A stretch of DNA of 64,000 nt from Mesorhizobium sp. 113-3-3 (GCF_016756495.1 NZ_AP023243.1:3104501-3168500); one strand, 5' to 3'; shown: positions 8,894 to 17,489, counted from the stretch's first letter. Translations and numbers: made by a program. The notes: generated from the sequence alone by a model not told the origin.

Positions 8894-9349
8894 TCAATCG
8901 TGCATGACGGCGTCCGACAGAGGTCGCGGCGCCGGCGGAGCGGCGCCTTCCGGCGTAGGCACGTCGAGCGGCCGGTCGTGGTCGAACTGTTCGGCGCCGG
9001 GCAAGGCATGCAGCCAGGTCTCACGGCGGCTGATCCACAATTCGTATTGCGGCTCCAGGTCGGTCGGCGCGACGTCGAGGCTGCCGAGCATCACCTCGAC
9101 TTCATCGTCGCCGACCCAGGCGACGCGGCCGCCGCAGGTCGGGCAGAAGCTGCGCGTGCCGTAAGAGGCGACTTCGCCGGATGTCTCGAAGGCGTCGCGT
9201 GGCCAGATGGCGAAGGCCGAATAGGCCGAGCCGCTGGCCTTGCGGCAGTCCTTGCAGTGACAAAGGCCGACGCGTATCGGCTGGCCGGTGACGACGAAAT
9301 GCACGCCGCCGCACAGGCAACTGCCGGTTCTGCGTGTGGTGTCGGACAT
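8894..9349 (-). CDS. GFA-family zinc protein (CENP-V/GFA domain)
   Basis: 151 residues. The zinc-binding cysteines of the GFA fold are in place: G-S-C-L-C-G-G-V, C-H-C-K-D-C-R-K and F-C-P-T-C-G-G. The family is named after glutathione-dependent formaldehyde-activating enzyme, but most members have no proven activity. Full length for the family, cytosolic, monocistronic. Confidence 0.92.
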   Translation of the reverse strand: MSDTTRRTGSCLCGGVHFVVTGQPIRVGLCHCKDCRKASGSAYSAFAIWPRDAFETSGEVASYGTRSFCPTCGGRVAWVGDDEVEVMLGSLDVAPTDLEPQYELWISRRETWLHALPGAEQFDHDRPLDVPTPEGAAPPAPRPLSDAVMHD

Positions 9350-9555
9350 GATCGCGGCCCTCCCTCGGTCTGGCTTTCGTCAGTCTGGCACGCTACGGGC
9401 CGGGCGGGACAGATGCTCGTCCGCCATTTTGTTTGGCCGGGACAGGACATCCGGTTCATCGTACCGCGCGCCGGGGTTGGGCTACCAACCCGGGCGATGC
9501 GGCCCGCAGCATCCTTCAACGCAAGGCCGGCAAACTGGTTGCGGCTCGCCGCCGC

Positions 9556-9735
9556 CTATCCGCGCGCGGCCATATGGTTGTCGAGCTTCTTGCGCGAGGG
9601 GCCGTAGCGCTTGATGATGGTCTGGGCTTCGCTCTGCGGGATGCCGTATTTGCGCGCGAAGGCGGCGACCTCGTAGGTCTCCTCGCTTGAAACCAGCTTG
9701 CGGTCCTGTTTGATCTTCGATTTGTCGTCGGGCAT
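9556..9735 (-). CDS. DUF3606 small protein
   Basis: 59 residues from the ATG at 9735: M-P-D-D-K-S-K-I-K-Q-D-R, then V-A-A-F-A-R-K-Y-G-I-P-Q-S-E-A-Q-T-I-I and K-K-L-D. This matches the DUF3606 family of short helical proteins seen throughout alphaproteobacteria, with a helix-turn-helix-like middle. The overlapping longer frames in this place are Arg-rich and are judged shadows. Confidence 0.8.
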   Translation of the reverse strand: MPDDKSKIKQDRKLVSSEETYEVAAFARKYGIPQSEAQTIIKRYGPSRKKLDNHMAARG

Positions 9736-9866
9736 GTCGGGCCTCGTTTCCTGTCAGGCGCATGATCACGCGGGACATCCGTATATAGGATGCCGTGGTC
9801 AGACATAACAGCGATCGGGGCTGCCGGTTCCATGGCGGACAGAAGCCCGACGCGGATCGCAGCCCG

Positions 9867-10103
9867 TCAGGCCGATGCGGAGGCGGGACCCGCGCCATGG
9901 GGTTCGGACTCGGCGCATTCGGCGCAAGGCGCGCTGGCGCCGGGACAGCCGCGCTGGTGCGTGCCGGCGGGACAGCAAAGGCCGTTGGAGCTTGTCCAGC
10001 GCGGGCATTGGAAAACCTGCCCGGTGCCGCCACAGCCGTTACACTCAAGGACCGGTGACCGGACCAGATAGGACTTCGTCCTGAACCTGACGCTCGCGCC
10101 CAC
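9867..10103 (-). CDS. Possible small cysteine-rich protein
   Basis: A 78-codon frame with nine cysteines, including C-N-G-C-G-G-T-G and two C-x2-C type pairs, which could bind zinc in a DnaJ-like or zinc-ribbon-like way. The tail loses pattern, and three other frames are open here because of the high GC, so this is a tentative call. The rest of 9736-10320 holds nothing recognised. Confidence 0.35.
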   Translation of the reverse strand: MGASVRFRTKSYLVRSPVLECNGCGGTGQVFQCPRWTSSNGLCCPAGTHQRGCPGASAPCAECAESEPHGAGPASASA

Positions 10104-10320
10104 GACTCAACCCACCCCCAATAGATCACCGGACATGCCGGTGTATTAGCCCCACCTTACGATACCACGTTGCGGGTTACGGACAAGTTTCGGGGTCGTT
10201 AATTGTTGGTGAATGCCGGCGCCAGGCCGGGCGCCTCGGCCTCAAGCCGGCTTCAGATGCCTGGCGAAGGCCGGGGCCGGCAATCCTGCCGCCATGATCC
10301 CGAACGGATTTCGGGAGGGA

Positions 10321-10689
10321 TCATGCCTTTGGTTCAAAAAGCTCGACCAGATTGCCGGACGGGTCTTCGCAAAGGATCTGGCGGCCGCCGGGGCCGTCGA
10401 CGATGTCGTTGCGGAACGGCACGCCGGCCTCGCGTAGCCGGGCGGCGAGCGCCGGCAGGTCCTGCACCTCGAGGACGATGCGGTTCCAGCCGCCCGGCTG
10501 CGGCGTGCGGCCATCCGGCATCGGTCTCGCCGCCGACGCCATCGGGCCGGCGAGCCAGAACGTCAGGTCGTCGCGCCCCAGGATGGCCATCGCCGGGCCG
10601 AACTGCTGCCGCAGGGCGAAACCCAGATGCCTGGTGTAAAATTCTGTCGCCAACGCGACATCGCTGACGAGATACCGGACCGTCGCCAT
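10321..10689 (-). CDS. VOC-family (glyoxalase/dioxygenase fold) protein
   Basis: 122 residues, a single vicinal-oxygen-chelate domain with two beta-alpha-beta-beta-beta modules: V-R-Y-L-V-S-D-V-A-L-A-T-E-F-Y-T at the N-terminus and I-L-C-E-D-P-S-G-N-L-V-E-L-F-E at the C-terminus, where the final Glu is the usual metal ligand. The first-half ligand position is unclear. Members include glyoxalase I, ring-cleavage dioxygenases and antibiotic-binding proteins; the role here cannot be fixed. Confidence 0.88.
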   Translation of the reverse strand: MATVRYLVSDVALATEFYTRHLGFALRQQFGPAMAILGRDDLTFWLAGPMASAARPMPDGRTPQPGGWNRIVLEVQDLPALAARLREAGVPFRNDIVDGPGGRQILCEDPSGNLVELFEPKA

Positions 10690-10922
10690 AGGCTGGCTCT
10701 CCTCTGATCAAGCACCCCTTGTGAGGGTAGCTTCCGGGGCAGGTCGCGGCAAGCCTGGGGCCCCGGGACGACGCCCTGTCGGCGGGCGCCGGAGCGCTGC
10801 CGGCGTCCCTCGCGGCGGCGCTTGCGGCGGCGCTTGCGGGACAAAAATTTCAGGCCGGTGTCGGAACCGCGCGGCATCGCCCGTCCTTGGGTCGAAATCC
10901 ATCGCAACCCTGGAGAGACAGC

Positions 10923-11348
10923 ATGCCGGACATCATTCAATCGCCGTGGCAGACCGCGGCCCTTCTCATTGCCCGCCTGATCTTCGCCGCCGTCTTCCTG
11001 ATGGCGGTGACGTTCAAGTTCATGGGCATGGGCGCCACCGCCGGCTTCATCGCCGCCGCCGGCTTTCCCTTCCCGCTCTTCCTCGCCTGGTGCGCGGCGA
11101 TCCTGGAGGTGGCGCTGGTGCTGTGTTTCCTGAGCGGCGCCTTCTTCACCCAGGCGGCTCTCGTCGCGGCCGGCTATGTGCTGTTCCTGGGCTTTGCCTT
11201 CCACGGCCCCAGCCACTGGGCCAGCAACCAGGCCGAGTTCGGCTTCTTCGTCGACCATTTTTCCTTCATGGCCGGACTGCTGTTCGCCGCCGTGCACGGG
11301 CCGGGCAGGGTGCTGGCGCTGAATTTGGGCTGGCCGGGCAGGGCGTGA
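10923..11348 (+). CDS. DoxX-family membrane protein
   Basis: 141 residues with about four transmembrane helices. The helices around L-L-I-A-R-L-I-F-A-A-V-F-L-M and the motif K-F-M-G...G-F-P-F-P fit the DoxX/quinol oxidase subunit-like family of the inner membrane. The start at 10923 follows a GGAGAGAC stretch. Bacterial DoxX proteins are linked to redox stress or respiratory complexes, but the specific role is unknown. Confidence 0.88.
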   Translation: MPDIIQSPWQTAALLIARLIFAAVFLMAVTFKFMGMGATAGFIAAAGFPFPLFLAWCAAILEVALVLCFLSGAFFTQAALVAAGYVLFLGFAFHGPSHWASNQAEFGFFVDHFSFMAGLLFAAVHGPGRVLALNLGWPGRA

Positions 11349-11353
11349 GAACC

Positions 11354-11659
11354 TCACATCTGATCGTTGTAAGGCTCCTTCATCTGGCCGACCATGCGGG
11401 CCAGTTTCGAGAAGGACGGCATGTCGGCCTCGGGCTGGCACTGGTTGGCAAGCTCAAGCAGCCGGATCGGGAAGTTGACGGCGTCGCGGCTCGACGCCGA
11501 CATGCCGTTGGACCGCTCCTCGCCGGTTTCGCCGGCTTCGGCCTTGCGCAGCGCAATGTCGATCTCCTCCGATGTCAGCACCCCCTTGCGAACCAGCACG
11601 TGGTTGATCGATGCGACGGCCATCAGCAGGCCTTCGAGTTGCAGATTGGCGACGTTCAT
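11354..11659 (-). CDS. Small helical protein, function unknown
   Basis: 101 residues, mostly helical (L-E-G-L-L-M-A-V-A-S-I-N, then L-T-S-E-E-I-D-I-A-L-R-K-A-E). The N-terminal half resembles a short conserved segment in rhizobial hypothetical proteins. The gene converges on the DoxX gene with only five bases between stops. No domain named. Confidence 0.65.
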   Translation of the reverse strand: MNVANLQLEGLLMAVASINHVLVRKGVLTSEEIDIALRKAEAGETGEERSNGMSASSRDAVNFPIRLLELANQCQPEADMPSFSKLARMVGQMKEPYNDQM

Positions 11660-11777
11660 GATGGTTGTTCCCTCCATTGACCAAGGGTGAAACGCGCCAG
11701 CGGCGTTTCCGATCCGAAGCCGCGTGCGGCGGTTTCGGCCGGGGATGCCGGGCAAGGCGCCGGCTCGTGCCGCCGGC

Positions 11778-12047
11778 CTATTCCTGGGTCAGCCGCTCGC
11801 CATATTCGCGCCACACCGCCTTGACCTCCAGGCTGCCGAGGCGCGGGATCGACGGATCGCCGCAGGTGACGGTGACGGCGTCGATGTCATAGTTGGGGTA
11901 GGCGTTGGCGACGAAGCGGATCGCGTCGCCGAGCGAGTTCACGCGGATAATCGGATCAGCCTGGCCCTGACCGGTGCTGCGCACACCGGACACCGTGGCT
12001 GGAGCATGCCGCATCCTGAATACGGATGCCATGGCTGGCCTGTCCAT
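11778..12047 (-). CDS. Small conserved protein, function unknown
   Basis: 89 residues; the conserved part begins at D-P-I-I-R-V-N-S-L-G-D-A-I-R-F-V-A-N-A-Y-P-N-Y-D. No signal peptide or membrane segment. The N-terminal 30 residues are weakly conserved in appearance, so a start further in is possible. Confidence 0.6.
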   Translation of the reverse strand: MDRPAMASVFRMRHAPATVSGVRSTGQGQADPIIRVNSLGDAIRFVANAYPNYDIDAVTVTCGDPSIPRLGSLEVKAVWREYGERLTQE

Positions 12048-12176
12048 CGTCCTCTCCTACAAGGCCGTACGACGCGAATCATTCCATGAGCTTCAACTGA
12101 TGGTCCCACAGCTGCCGGCTGATGAAAAGCCGGCTACGGGATGCAAGTTGGCGGCGGCCGGTTGCTGCCGCCGCGA

Positions 12177-12262
12177 TTGTCGCGTGGGGGCAGTTGTGCC
12201 ATGATTCATCCATGGTGCTGATTTGCGCCGATGACCCGCCGCGAGGCGGGTTTCTGTTTTTT
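12177..12262 (+). ncRNA. Small-RNA-like promoter-terminator cassette, copy 1
   Basis: A -35-like TTGTCG, a 17-base spacer and a -10-like CATGAT are followed by the conserved core CTGATTTGCGCC and a hairpin (CCCGCC/GGCGGG) with a T-run. The predicted transcript is about 50 nt and has no reading frame. The same layout recurs at 12343 and 25886. Confidence 0.5.
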
Positions 12263-12342
12263 CAGCTTGCCGCTTGAGCGATGCCGATTGCGTTTTTGCA
12301 GCGGCGCCGAGAAAACAAGTAGGAATTTTTTCCTTGAAAGCA

Positions 12343-12431
12343 TTGACCGGGTGAGGGCAGCCATGCTACATATTTGTCCATGGGCTGATTTGCGCCAACG
12401 ACCCGCCGCGGAGGCGGGTTTTGTGTTTTGG
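12343..12431 (+). ncRNA. Small-RNA-like promoter-terminator cassette, copy 2
   Basis: TTGACC, a 17-base spacer and CTACAT form a good alphaproteobacterial housekeeping promoter. The core CTGATTTGCGCC and a CCCGCC/GGCGGG terminator with TTTTGTGTTTT follow. AGGAATTTTTTC lies just upstream, as in the copy at 25886. Lies 80 bases after copy 1, before the prophage-like cluster. Confidence 0.55.
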
Positions 12432-12478
12432 GCGCCGCCCGATAGCCACGCAGTTCCGCGGCGCCGGTCAGCCGGCTT

Positions 12479-13246
12479 TCACCGGCTTAGCGCTTCCACA
12501 TAGGCGTTCATCGAGTGATCGCCAATCATGGCCGAAGGCCGGTGGCGGATGGCCATGGACAATCGGGTCGGCCAACCTGGGTCGGGAATCCATTGACGGT
12601 CTCTGTACCAGGAGCCGCGGCCGATATGGCAGAAGCCGATCGGGGGCGTGAACGGGACAGGATCGAGATTGTTTATATAACGTTCGGTGAGGTCGTTTAG
12701 CGCTCCATAGTGCCGCTTGAAGCTGACACCGCCAACCGCAGGGGCGCCGAATAGAACGATACCTCGCAAGTTGCCGGCAATGAGGTCCGGACGACTATGC
12801 CGCAACTTGGCGGCAAAGATGGTTGCGAGTGCGCCGCCCAGAGAATGTCCGGTGATCCATAGGTTTCGGCTGTTAACGTCTATTTCCTGAAGTATGCGCA
12901 AAATCGCTTCCAGGCTCCTTAAGCCTGTGGTCTTGTCGGTATAGTCAAGTGTCCGCTGAAATCCTCTGTGAACGCCGATGTGGTCGCCTGCAGGGCCGCA
13001 GTCACGCAAAGGCTCCCGCAAAAATCGAAAATTTGAGATCTGCCAGTCGATGATCTCGCGCGTCCCACGAAATGCCACAACTACGGAAGCTTCATTAAAA
13101 AACACGCGGCAATAACCTCGGCCAAATGAGCCGTGGATGTATCGCTGACTTTGGATCGGCTCGCCGGCGATGGTCAATTGCCGTTGATTGAGCGGTCCTG
13201 GATAGACGCGCCGACATATCTTGGCCAGTTCGACTTGTATTCCCAT
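12479..13246 (-). CDS. Class 3 lipase-like protein
   Basis: 255 residues from the ATG at 13246, which has a G-rich site upstream; a TTG at 13276 is the alternative. The nucleophile elbow is G-H-S-L-G-G-A, preceded by L-W-I-T; V-V-V-A-F-R-G-T-R is the usual oxyanion-side motif of Lipase_3 proteins. The late His of H-S-M-N-A-Y could be catalytic, as in the family. There is no signal peptide. Base composition is lower in GC than the neighbours, which suggests recent gain. It may be cargo at the edge of the phage-like cluster. Triacylglycerol, phospholipid or polyester could be the substrate. Confidence 0.85.
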   Translation of the reverse strand: MGIQVELAKICRRVYPGPLNQRQLTIAGEPIQSQRYIHGSFGRGYCRVFFNEASVVVAFRGTREIIDWQISNFRFLREPLRDCGPAGDHIGVHRGFQRTLDYTDKTTGLRSLEAILRILQEIDVNSRNLWITGHSLGGALATIFAAKLRHSRPDLIAGNLRGIVLFGAPAVGGVSFKRHYGALNDLTERYINNLDPVPFTPPIGFCHIGRGSWYRDRQWIPDPGWPTRLSMAIRHRPSAMIGDHSMNAYVEALSR

Positions 13247-13418
13247 CCCGGTCCCCCCGAACCCTGACAGTGCCAATTGTGACTTTGTCTTTCACCGGCG
13301 GACTATTCGTCAATAATTATCTGCAGTGATGGGCGCAATGCTTGCCCCTCGCGCGGTGGCGGCGAGACGGCGCAACGTCTTCACGTGCCAGCCGCAGGCT
13401 TTCGACTTGGAGACCACC

Positions 13419-13811
13419 ATGCCACGCTACGCCACGATCATCACCGACGATGACGGCCGCGAAATCGTCAGCGCCATTGGCGCGTTCGAGGGTGCGGCAC
13501 CCCAACCGCGCCTGGGCCGGATCGAACAAGTGGCATTAAGCGTGCTGATCGGCATGGTGCGGGACGCGGCCGGCGGCTTTGGCTTTCCGCAAGCCGGCAT
13601 CGGCGGGCAGGCCATCGGTCTCGTATTGGCGCGGCTGAAGGCGCAGGCGGCAAAACGCATTGGCGCCGCAAAACCTGCCGCGGCAAAGCCCAAGCGCGCC
13701 AAGCGGGCGAAGAAGAGAACCCGCTCGAAGAAACCGGCCGGATTGATGCCGAAGGCAGGCAGGGCGGCCAGCGAAGCCGCTGCACAGACGATGGGCCAGA
13801 TCGATGGCTGA
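13419..13811 (+). CDS. Phage-cluster protein with basic tail, function unknown
   Basis: 130 residues from the ATG at 13419. The N-terminal half contains T-I-I-T-D-D-D-G-R-E-I-V; the C-terminal half is Ala/Lys/Arg-rich (A-K-R-A-K-K-R-T-R-S-K-K), as in histone-like or DNA-binding tails. Its stop overlaps the next gene by 8 bases, so the two are translated together. First gene of the packaging block; a DNA-binding role is only inferred. Confidence 0.6.
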   Translation: MPRYATIITDDDGREIVSAIGAFEGAAPQPRLGRIEQVALSVLIGMVRDAAGGFGFPQAGIGGQAIGLVLARLKAQAAKRIGAAKPAAAKPKRAKRAKKRTRSKKPAGLMPKAGRAASEAAAQTMGQIDG

Positions 13812-14196
13812 CGGCACTTCTGACCAGCCGGCGCGCCGCAAGGCAGGGCCGGCAAGGCGTAAGCCTGCCCGCGAGGCGGTTGCGCGAAAACCCCGTCCGA
13901 AGCGGACGAAGAAGACGCTGGGCGATGAGTTCCTGGCCGCCGTGCGTGCGGACTTCCGCGCGTATGGCGCCGGCGTCATCGCCGAGGTGCGGGCCGACAA
14001 GCCGGACCAGTATCTGAAGATCGTGCTGTCGGTTCTGCCCAAAGATTTCGATGTCGCCATCAACCATCTGGATGCCCTGAGCGATGAAGAGATCCGCAGC
14101 CGTATCCGCAGCCTCGAAGCCATCGTCAAACCGTTCCTCGAAGAGCCCGCCGATCACAGCCAGGACGGAATATCTGGCGCTGCTGGCGGAGCTTGA
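13804..14196 (+). CDS. Putative small terminase subunit
   Basis: 130 residues. After a basic N-terminus comes L-G-D-E-F-L-A-A-V-R-A-D-F-R...V-I-A-E-V-R-A-D-K-P-D-Q-Y-L-K-I-V-L-S-V-L-P-K-D, a pattern seen in small terminase-like proteins encoded just before the large terminase in proteobacterial podophages. Small terminases recognise the phage DNA end and hand it to the motor. It overlaps the upstream gene by 8 bases and the large terminase frame downstream. Confidence 0.7.
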   Translation: MADGTSDQPARRKAGPARRKPAREAVARKPRPKRTKKTLGDEFLAAVRADFRAYGAGVIAEVRADKPDQYLKIVLSVLPKDFDVAINHLDALSDEEIRSRIRSLEAIVKPFLEEPADHSQDGISGAAGGA

Positions 14197-14848
14197 CCGA
14201 AGGCGGCGCAGCAACCAGCTGGCGGCGTACAAGCCGTATCAGCGCCAGGCCGAATTTCACGCGGCAGGGGCGCTCAACCGCGAAAGGCTGTTCATGGCCG
14301 GCAACCAGCTCGGCAAGACAAGGGCCGGCGGCGCGGAATGGGCCATGCACCTCACCGGCCGCTATCCCCAGTGGTGGCAAGGCAAGGTTTTCGACACGCC
14401 CGTGCGGCTGTGGGCCGCCGGCGTGACCGGCGAGGGCACGCGCGACAACCCGCAGCGCGTCCTGGTCGGCCCGCCGCAGCAGCAGGCGGCCTGGGGCACC
14501 GGCATGATCCCGGCCGATGCCATTTGTCAGACCATCATGGGCCGCGGCGCGCCGGGCGCGCTCGACAGCGTCGTGGTGCGCCATGGCGGCGGCGGCGATG
14601 TGCAGGCCGGCGAGAGCGTGCTGTCGTTCAAGAGCTTCGAAAAAGGCCGCGAGAAATGGCAGGGCGAGACGCTGCACGGCGTCTGGTTCGACGAGGAACC
14701 GCCGCTCGACATCTATTCCGAAGGCCTCACCCGAACCAACGCCACCGGCGGGATTACCATCGTGACCTTTACGCCGCTGCTTGGCATGAGCGATGTGGTG
14801 CTGTTGTTTTTGTCGGCGGGCGAGGTGGAGAAGATGGCGAAGGGGTGA
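14084..14848 (+). pseudogene. terL: Large terminase, N-terminal (ATPase) half
   Basis: This frame carries the ATPase half of a large terminase: Walker A-like M-A-G-N-Q-L-G-K-T, motor motifs R-V-L-V-G-P-P-Q-Q, and Walker B H-G-V-W-F-D-E-E-P-P, followed by T-F-T-P-L-L-G-M-S-D-V. It then ends early after L-S-A-G-E-V-E-K-M-A-K-G; the nuclease half lies 782 bases further on (15631-16386). The only normal start is the ATG at 14084, deep in the preceding gene; homology begins near T-E-Y-L-A-L-L. The two halves could in principle still assemble, but this is most likely a broken gene. Confidence 0.85.
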
Positions 14849-14902
14849 GTGAATTGATTTTGAAGCAAGTGACATCGACCTTTACGCTTCCTTGCATCGG
14901 CC

Positions 14903-15088
14903 TGCGCCGCCCCTCACCTGCCTGCCGGCATCCTCTCCCCGTATAGTGACGGGGAGAGGGGGCTGGCCGCACTTGCAGCGCCTTTGTTGCTGCGTTGGCA
15001 ATTGGCGAAACCATCGGTGACAGCGTCCTTCTCCCCGTCACTATACGGGGAGAAGTGCCCGGCAGGGCGATGAGGGGCGGCGCGGCGA
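14903..15088. repeat. Dispersed palindromic element (two hairpins, inverted ends)
   Basis: The outer ends CGCCGCCCCTCA and TGAGGGGCGGCG are inverted, and inside are two hairpins built on CTCCCCGT-ATAGTGAC-GGGGAG. Related hairpins occur at 29258-29395, 33355-33412 and 35768-35905 in this window. It resembles rhizobial intergenic mosaic-type elements. Here it lies inside what was the large terminase gene. Confidence 0.75.
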
Positions 15089-15112
15089 CTGCAAGGTGAT
15101 TCAGAGAACCCC

Positions 15113-15256
15113 ATGATCCGTCACGTCACCTTCATGACCATCGACGATACCGCGCACTACTTGCCGCAGGAGCGCGCGGCGATCGTTGCCGCCTATCCCG
15201 AGCATGAGCGCGAGGCGCAGGCGAGGGGGCAAGCTGCGGTCAAAACAGGTAGCTGA
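15113..15256 (+). pseudogene. Partial duplicate of the large terminase nuclease half
   Basis: The first 40 codons (R-H-V-T-F-M-T-I-D-D ... A-Y-P-E-H-E-R-E-A) repeat the beginning of the frame at 15631 with few changes, then the frame leaves the family (Q-A-A-V-K-T-G-S) and stops. About 128 bp are duplicated, flanking the lipoprotein gene that lies between. Confidence 0.8.
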
Positions 15257-15262
15257 GTCAGA

Positions 15263-15538
15263 TCAAGGGTATTTGCTGCCCGCAAGTTGTCTGGCGCGGG
15301 CCTTGGGATCGGTTGCTTTCCGGGTGAGCGGTTGGCACCATATCCTTTCGTCAGTTCCTAATTGGTTGGCCCAGACATTGCATACTTTATTGGGTGTGTC
15401 CGGGATACAGACCTCGCGTTCGAACCCGTTGGAATTGCGGTACATTTTGCAGGTCTTCTTGCTGGTATCATACGGAACGTTCGATTGGCATGCGGATGCA
15501 CTGGCTGCAATGGCCACGACGATTGCTATGCGGATCAT
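15263..15538 (-). CDS. Small lipoprotein, function unknown
   Basis: 91 residues from the ATG at 15538: M-I-R-I-A-I-V-V-A-I-A-A-S-A-S-A-C-Q, a lipoprotein signal with the lipid-modified Cys. The mature part has four further Cys and Y-R-N-S-N-G-F-E-R-E-V-C-I-P-D-T and W-A-N-Q motifs. It is transcribed against the phage genes and sits between duplicated terminase segments, so it is an insertion (moron-type cargo). No domain recognised. Confidence 0.7.
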   Translation of the reverse strand: MIRIAIVVAIAASASACQSNVPYDTSKKTCKMYRNSNGFEREVCIPDTPNKVCNVWANQLGTDERIWCQPLTRKATDPKARARQLAGSKYP

Positions 15539-15630
15539 GTATCTCCCCCGAGTCATCAGCAACTTCGCATCGATGAACAGTATTATCAATGGCAATAGCT
15601 CGTCACGGCGGGTAATCAGGGCAAGCCGAT

Positions 15631-16386
15631 ATGACCCGTCACGTCACCTTCATGACCATCGACGATGCCGCGCACTACTCGGCGCAGGAGCGCGCGGCGA
15701 TCGTCGCCGCCTATCCCGAGCATGAGCGCGAGGCGCGGGCCCGGGGCATTCCGGTGCTGGGCTCGGGCCGCATCTTTCCGGTGGCCGAGGCGCTGATCGC
15801 CTGCGAGCCGTTCCGGCTGCCGCGCTACTGGCCGCGCATCGGCGCGCTCGATTTCGGCTGGGACCACCCTTCCGCCGCCGTCGAGCTCGCCTGGGATACG
15901 GAGGCCGATGTCGTCTATGTCACAAAAGCAGTGCGGGCCTCCCAGCAGACGCCGGCGATGCAGACGCTGACGCTCAAACCCTGGGGCGAATGGCTGCCCT
16001 TCGCCTGGCCGCGCGACGGCCGCCGCGAGACGCTGGAAGGGGCGGGCGTGGCGCTGGCCAAACAATATGCCGCGCACGGGCTGAACATGCTGTCGCGTCA
16101 TGCGCAATTTCCCGACGGTTCGGTCTCGGTCGAGGCCGGGCTGATGGAGATGCTCGACCGCATGCAATCCGGCCGCTTCAAGGTGTTTTCGACGCTCACC
16201 GACTGGTTCGAGGAGTTTCGGCTTTTTCATCGCAAGGACGGCCAGGTGGTGAAGTTGCGCGACGACCTGATGGCGGCGACGCGCTATGGCGTGATGATGC
16301 TGCGCGAGGCGGTGGTCGATCCGGCGGAGTTCAAGGCGGCGCGGCGACCGGCGGGCCAGAGCGATCCGCTGGGGGCGTTTCGGTAG
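15631..16386 (+). pseudogene. terL: Large terminase, C-terminal (nuclease) half
   Basis: 251 codons continuing the terminase after the insertion: R-H-V-T-F-M-T-I-D-D-A, G-S-G-R-I-F-P-V, then the RNase H-like nuclease start I-G-A-L-D-F-G-W-D-H-P-S-A-A-V-E-L with its first acidic residue, and the end G-Q-S-D-P-L-G-A-F-R. No ribosome site is obvious at 15631. Its last 30 bp recur at 23605-23634. Confidence 0.85.
16357..16386 (+). repeat. Terminase 3' end, copy 1 of a 30-bp direct repeat
   Basis: CAGAGCGATCCGCTGG and the following bases up to TAG recur with one mismatch at 23605-23634. The two copies bracket the first toxin module and the first half of the immunity array. Confidence 0.8.
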
Positions 16387-16486
16387 GAGCGCAACAAAAA
16401 CGACGCATTGCAAGTGCGCGGCTTGCGTTCCTGCGTGTACGGCAGCAATAGAGGTTATCGTGGTAACACTACTATCCGGGGGTATA

Positions 16487-16690
16487 ATGGAATCGGAGAA
16501 CGCACTGCTTGGTTACTTCATTTCATGGGTGCCATTCCTGATTTATCTCATCGCCCAGCTTTGGGTTTCGATCTGGCTAACGTTCAAACTGATCCGCGTC
16601 CAGCAAGCGATGGTGAGAGCGCAAGAAGGCATCCTGGCCAAGCTCACCGACATGGACAACCGGATGTCCGGAAAACCGAGCCAGGACTGA
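16487..16690 (+). CDS. Small membrane protein, function unknown
   Basis: 67 residues from the ATG at 16487, with GGGGG upstream. One transmembrane segment (Y-F-I-S-W-V-P-F-L-I-Y-L-I-A-Q-L-W-V-S-I-W-L) is followed by a charged helical tail, I-R-V-Q-Q-A-M-V-R-A-Q. It lies right after the terminase end in the inserted block. Possible toxin-neutralising or phage membrane protein; function unknown. Confidence 0.6.
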   Translation: MESENALLGYFISWVPFLIYLIAQLWVSIWLTFKLIRVQQAMVRAQEGILAKLTDMDNRMSGKPSQD

Positions 16691-16704
16691 GGTACGCGCT
16701 CGTC

Positions 16705-16980
16705 ATGACACCAAAAATGCTCCGCCAGGTATCAATACCTGAGGACGGAGGAGCCATCGTGCTTCTCGACTGGATGGAGGTGCCGGACGGGTGCAACCTT
16801 GTGCGGATAGACGAGGTGGGCGAGATTCTCTGGAAAGCCATTCCGCCTCGCAATCCCGGAGATTGTTTCACCCAACTGAGAAGGGACGGGGACGTTCTGA
16901 AGGCCTATACGTACAGCGGTTATCTCGTGTCGATTGGTATCGACGACGGTACACTTACTGTCTTGGAGTTCACGAAATAG
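16705..16980 (+). CDS. Small conserved protein, immunity-type position
   Basis: 91 residues, strand-rich: R-I-D-E-V-G-E-I-L-W-K-A-I-P-P-R...G-D-C-F-T-Q-L-R-R-D-G-D-V-L-K-A-Y-T-Y-S-G-Y-L-V-S-I. Similar small proteins occur scattered in rhizobia. It lies in the cargo block upstream of the first toxin. Function unknown; an orphan immunity protein is one possibility. Confidence 0.6.
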   Translation: MTPKMLRQVSIPEDGGAIVLLDWMEVPDGCNLVRIDEVGEILWKAIPPRNPGDCFTQLRRDGDVLKAYTYSGYLVSIGIDDGTLTVLEFTK

Positions 16981-17017
16981 GTCTTGCGCACGCAGGCAAG
17001 CCGATGCCAGCGGTTAC

Positions 17018-17305
17018 TTAGGGCAAGTCGTTGTCGAAATCGTCTCGAATGGTACCGCCAAGCTTCTGTTGAAAAGCCCGCAGAACGATTAGCACCACCT
17101 CATCCTGTTCGAAATGGCGGCCGCTGATGTCGGCCTGAATTGCCAAACCGCCGTCGTCTTTCAAAATTGTGATGTTGAAATAGGCAACAGCGCCGCCTTC
17201 GGCCGCCGTGAGCAACCAAGGCTCGGATTGTCCAGGCAGTAGCGTGCTCAACACGCGTCGCGCCTGTTGCTCATCTGCCGGCTCTTCAAGGAAATAGCTT
17301 TTCAA
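17018..17305 (-). CDS. Small conserved protein, function unknown
   Basis: 95 residues from a TTG start at 17305, preferred because GAAGGA lies seven bases upstream. Contains W-L-L-T-A-A-E-G-G-A-V-A-Y-F-N-I and a late helix V-V-L-I-V-L-R-A-F-Q-Q-K-L-G-G. Transcribed against the toxin modules. Size and composition resemble immunity proteins, but no family is recognised. Confidence 0.55.
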   Translation of the reverse strand: MKSYFLEEPADEQQARRVLSTLLPGQSEPWLLTAAEGGAVAYFNITILKDDGGLAIQADISGRHFEQDEVVLIVLRAFQQKLGGTIRDDFDNDLP

Positions 17306-17489
17306 CGCCGTTCCTTCTCGATGTGCTTCTGGTGTCGGCACTCCCTGACGCCGGCAACCCAGCCTCACCAAAATCTTCGATCCGACAAGGTCAGCGACCG
17401 CGACAACCAGCGTGCGCGCGATCCGGCCGTGCCGCGATCGCCGGCGCCACGCGCCTTTTGTTCAAAGCCATTCGAGCAGGAACCCGCCA

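Noticed and set aside
5715..13419. tRNA-Gln as the attachment site of the phage-like cluster
   Set aside because: It lies nearly 8 kb away with ordinary chromosomal genes between, and no copy of its 3' end was noticed at the right end of the cluster.
14084..16386. Intein or self-splicing intron in the large terminase
   Set aside because: The intervening DNA has no intein motifs or intron core; it contains a palindromic element, a duplicated segment and a minus-strand lipoprotein gene.
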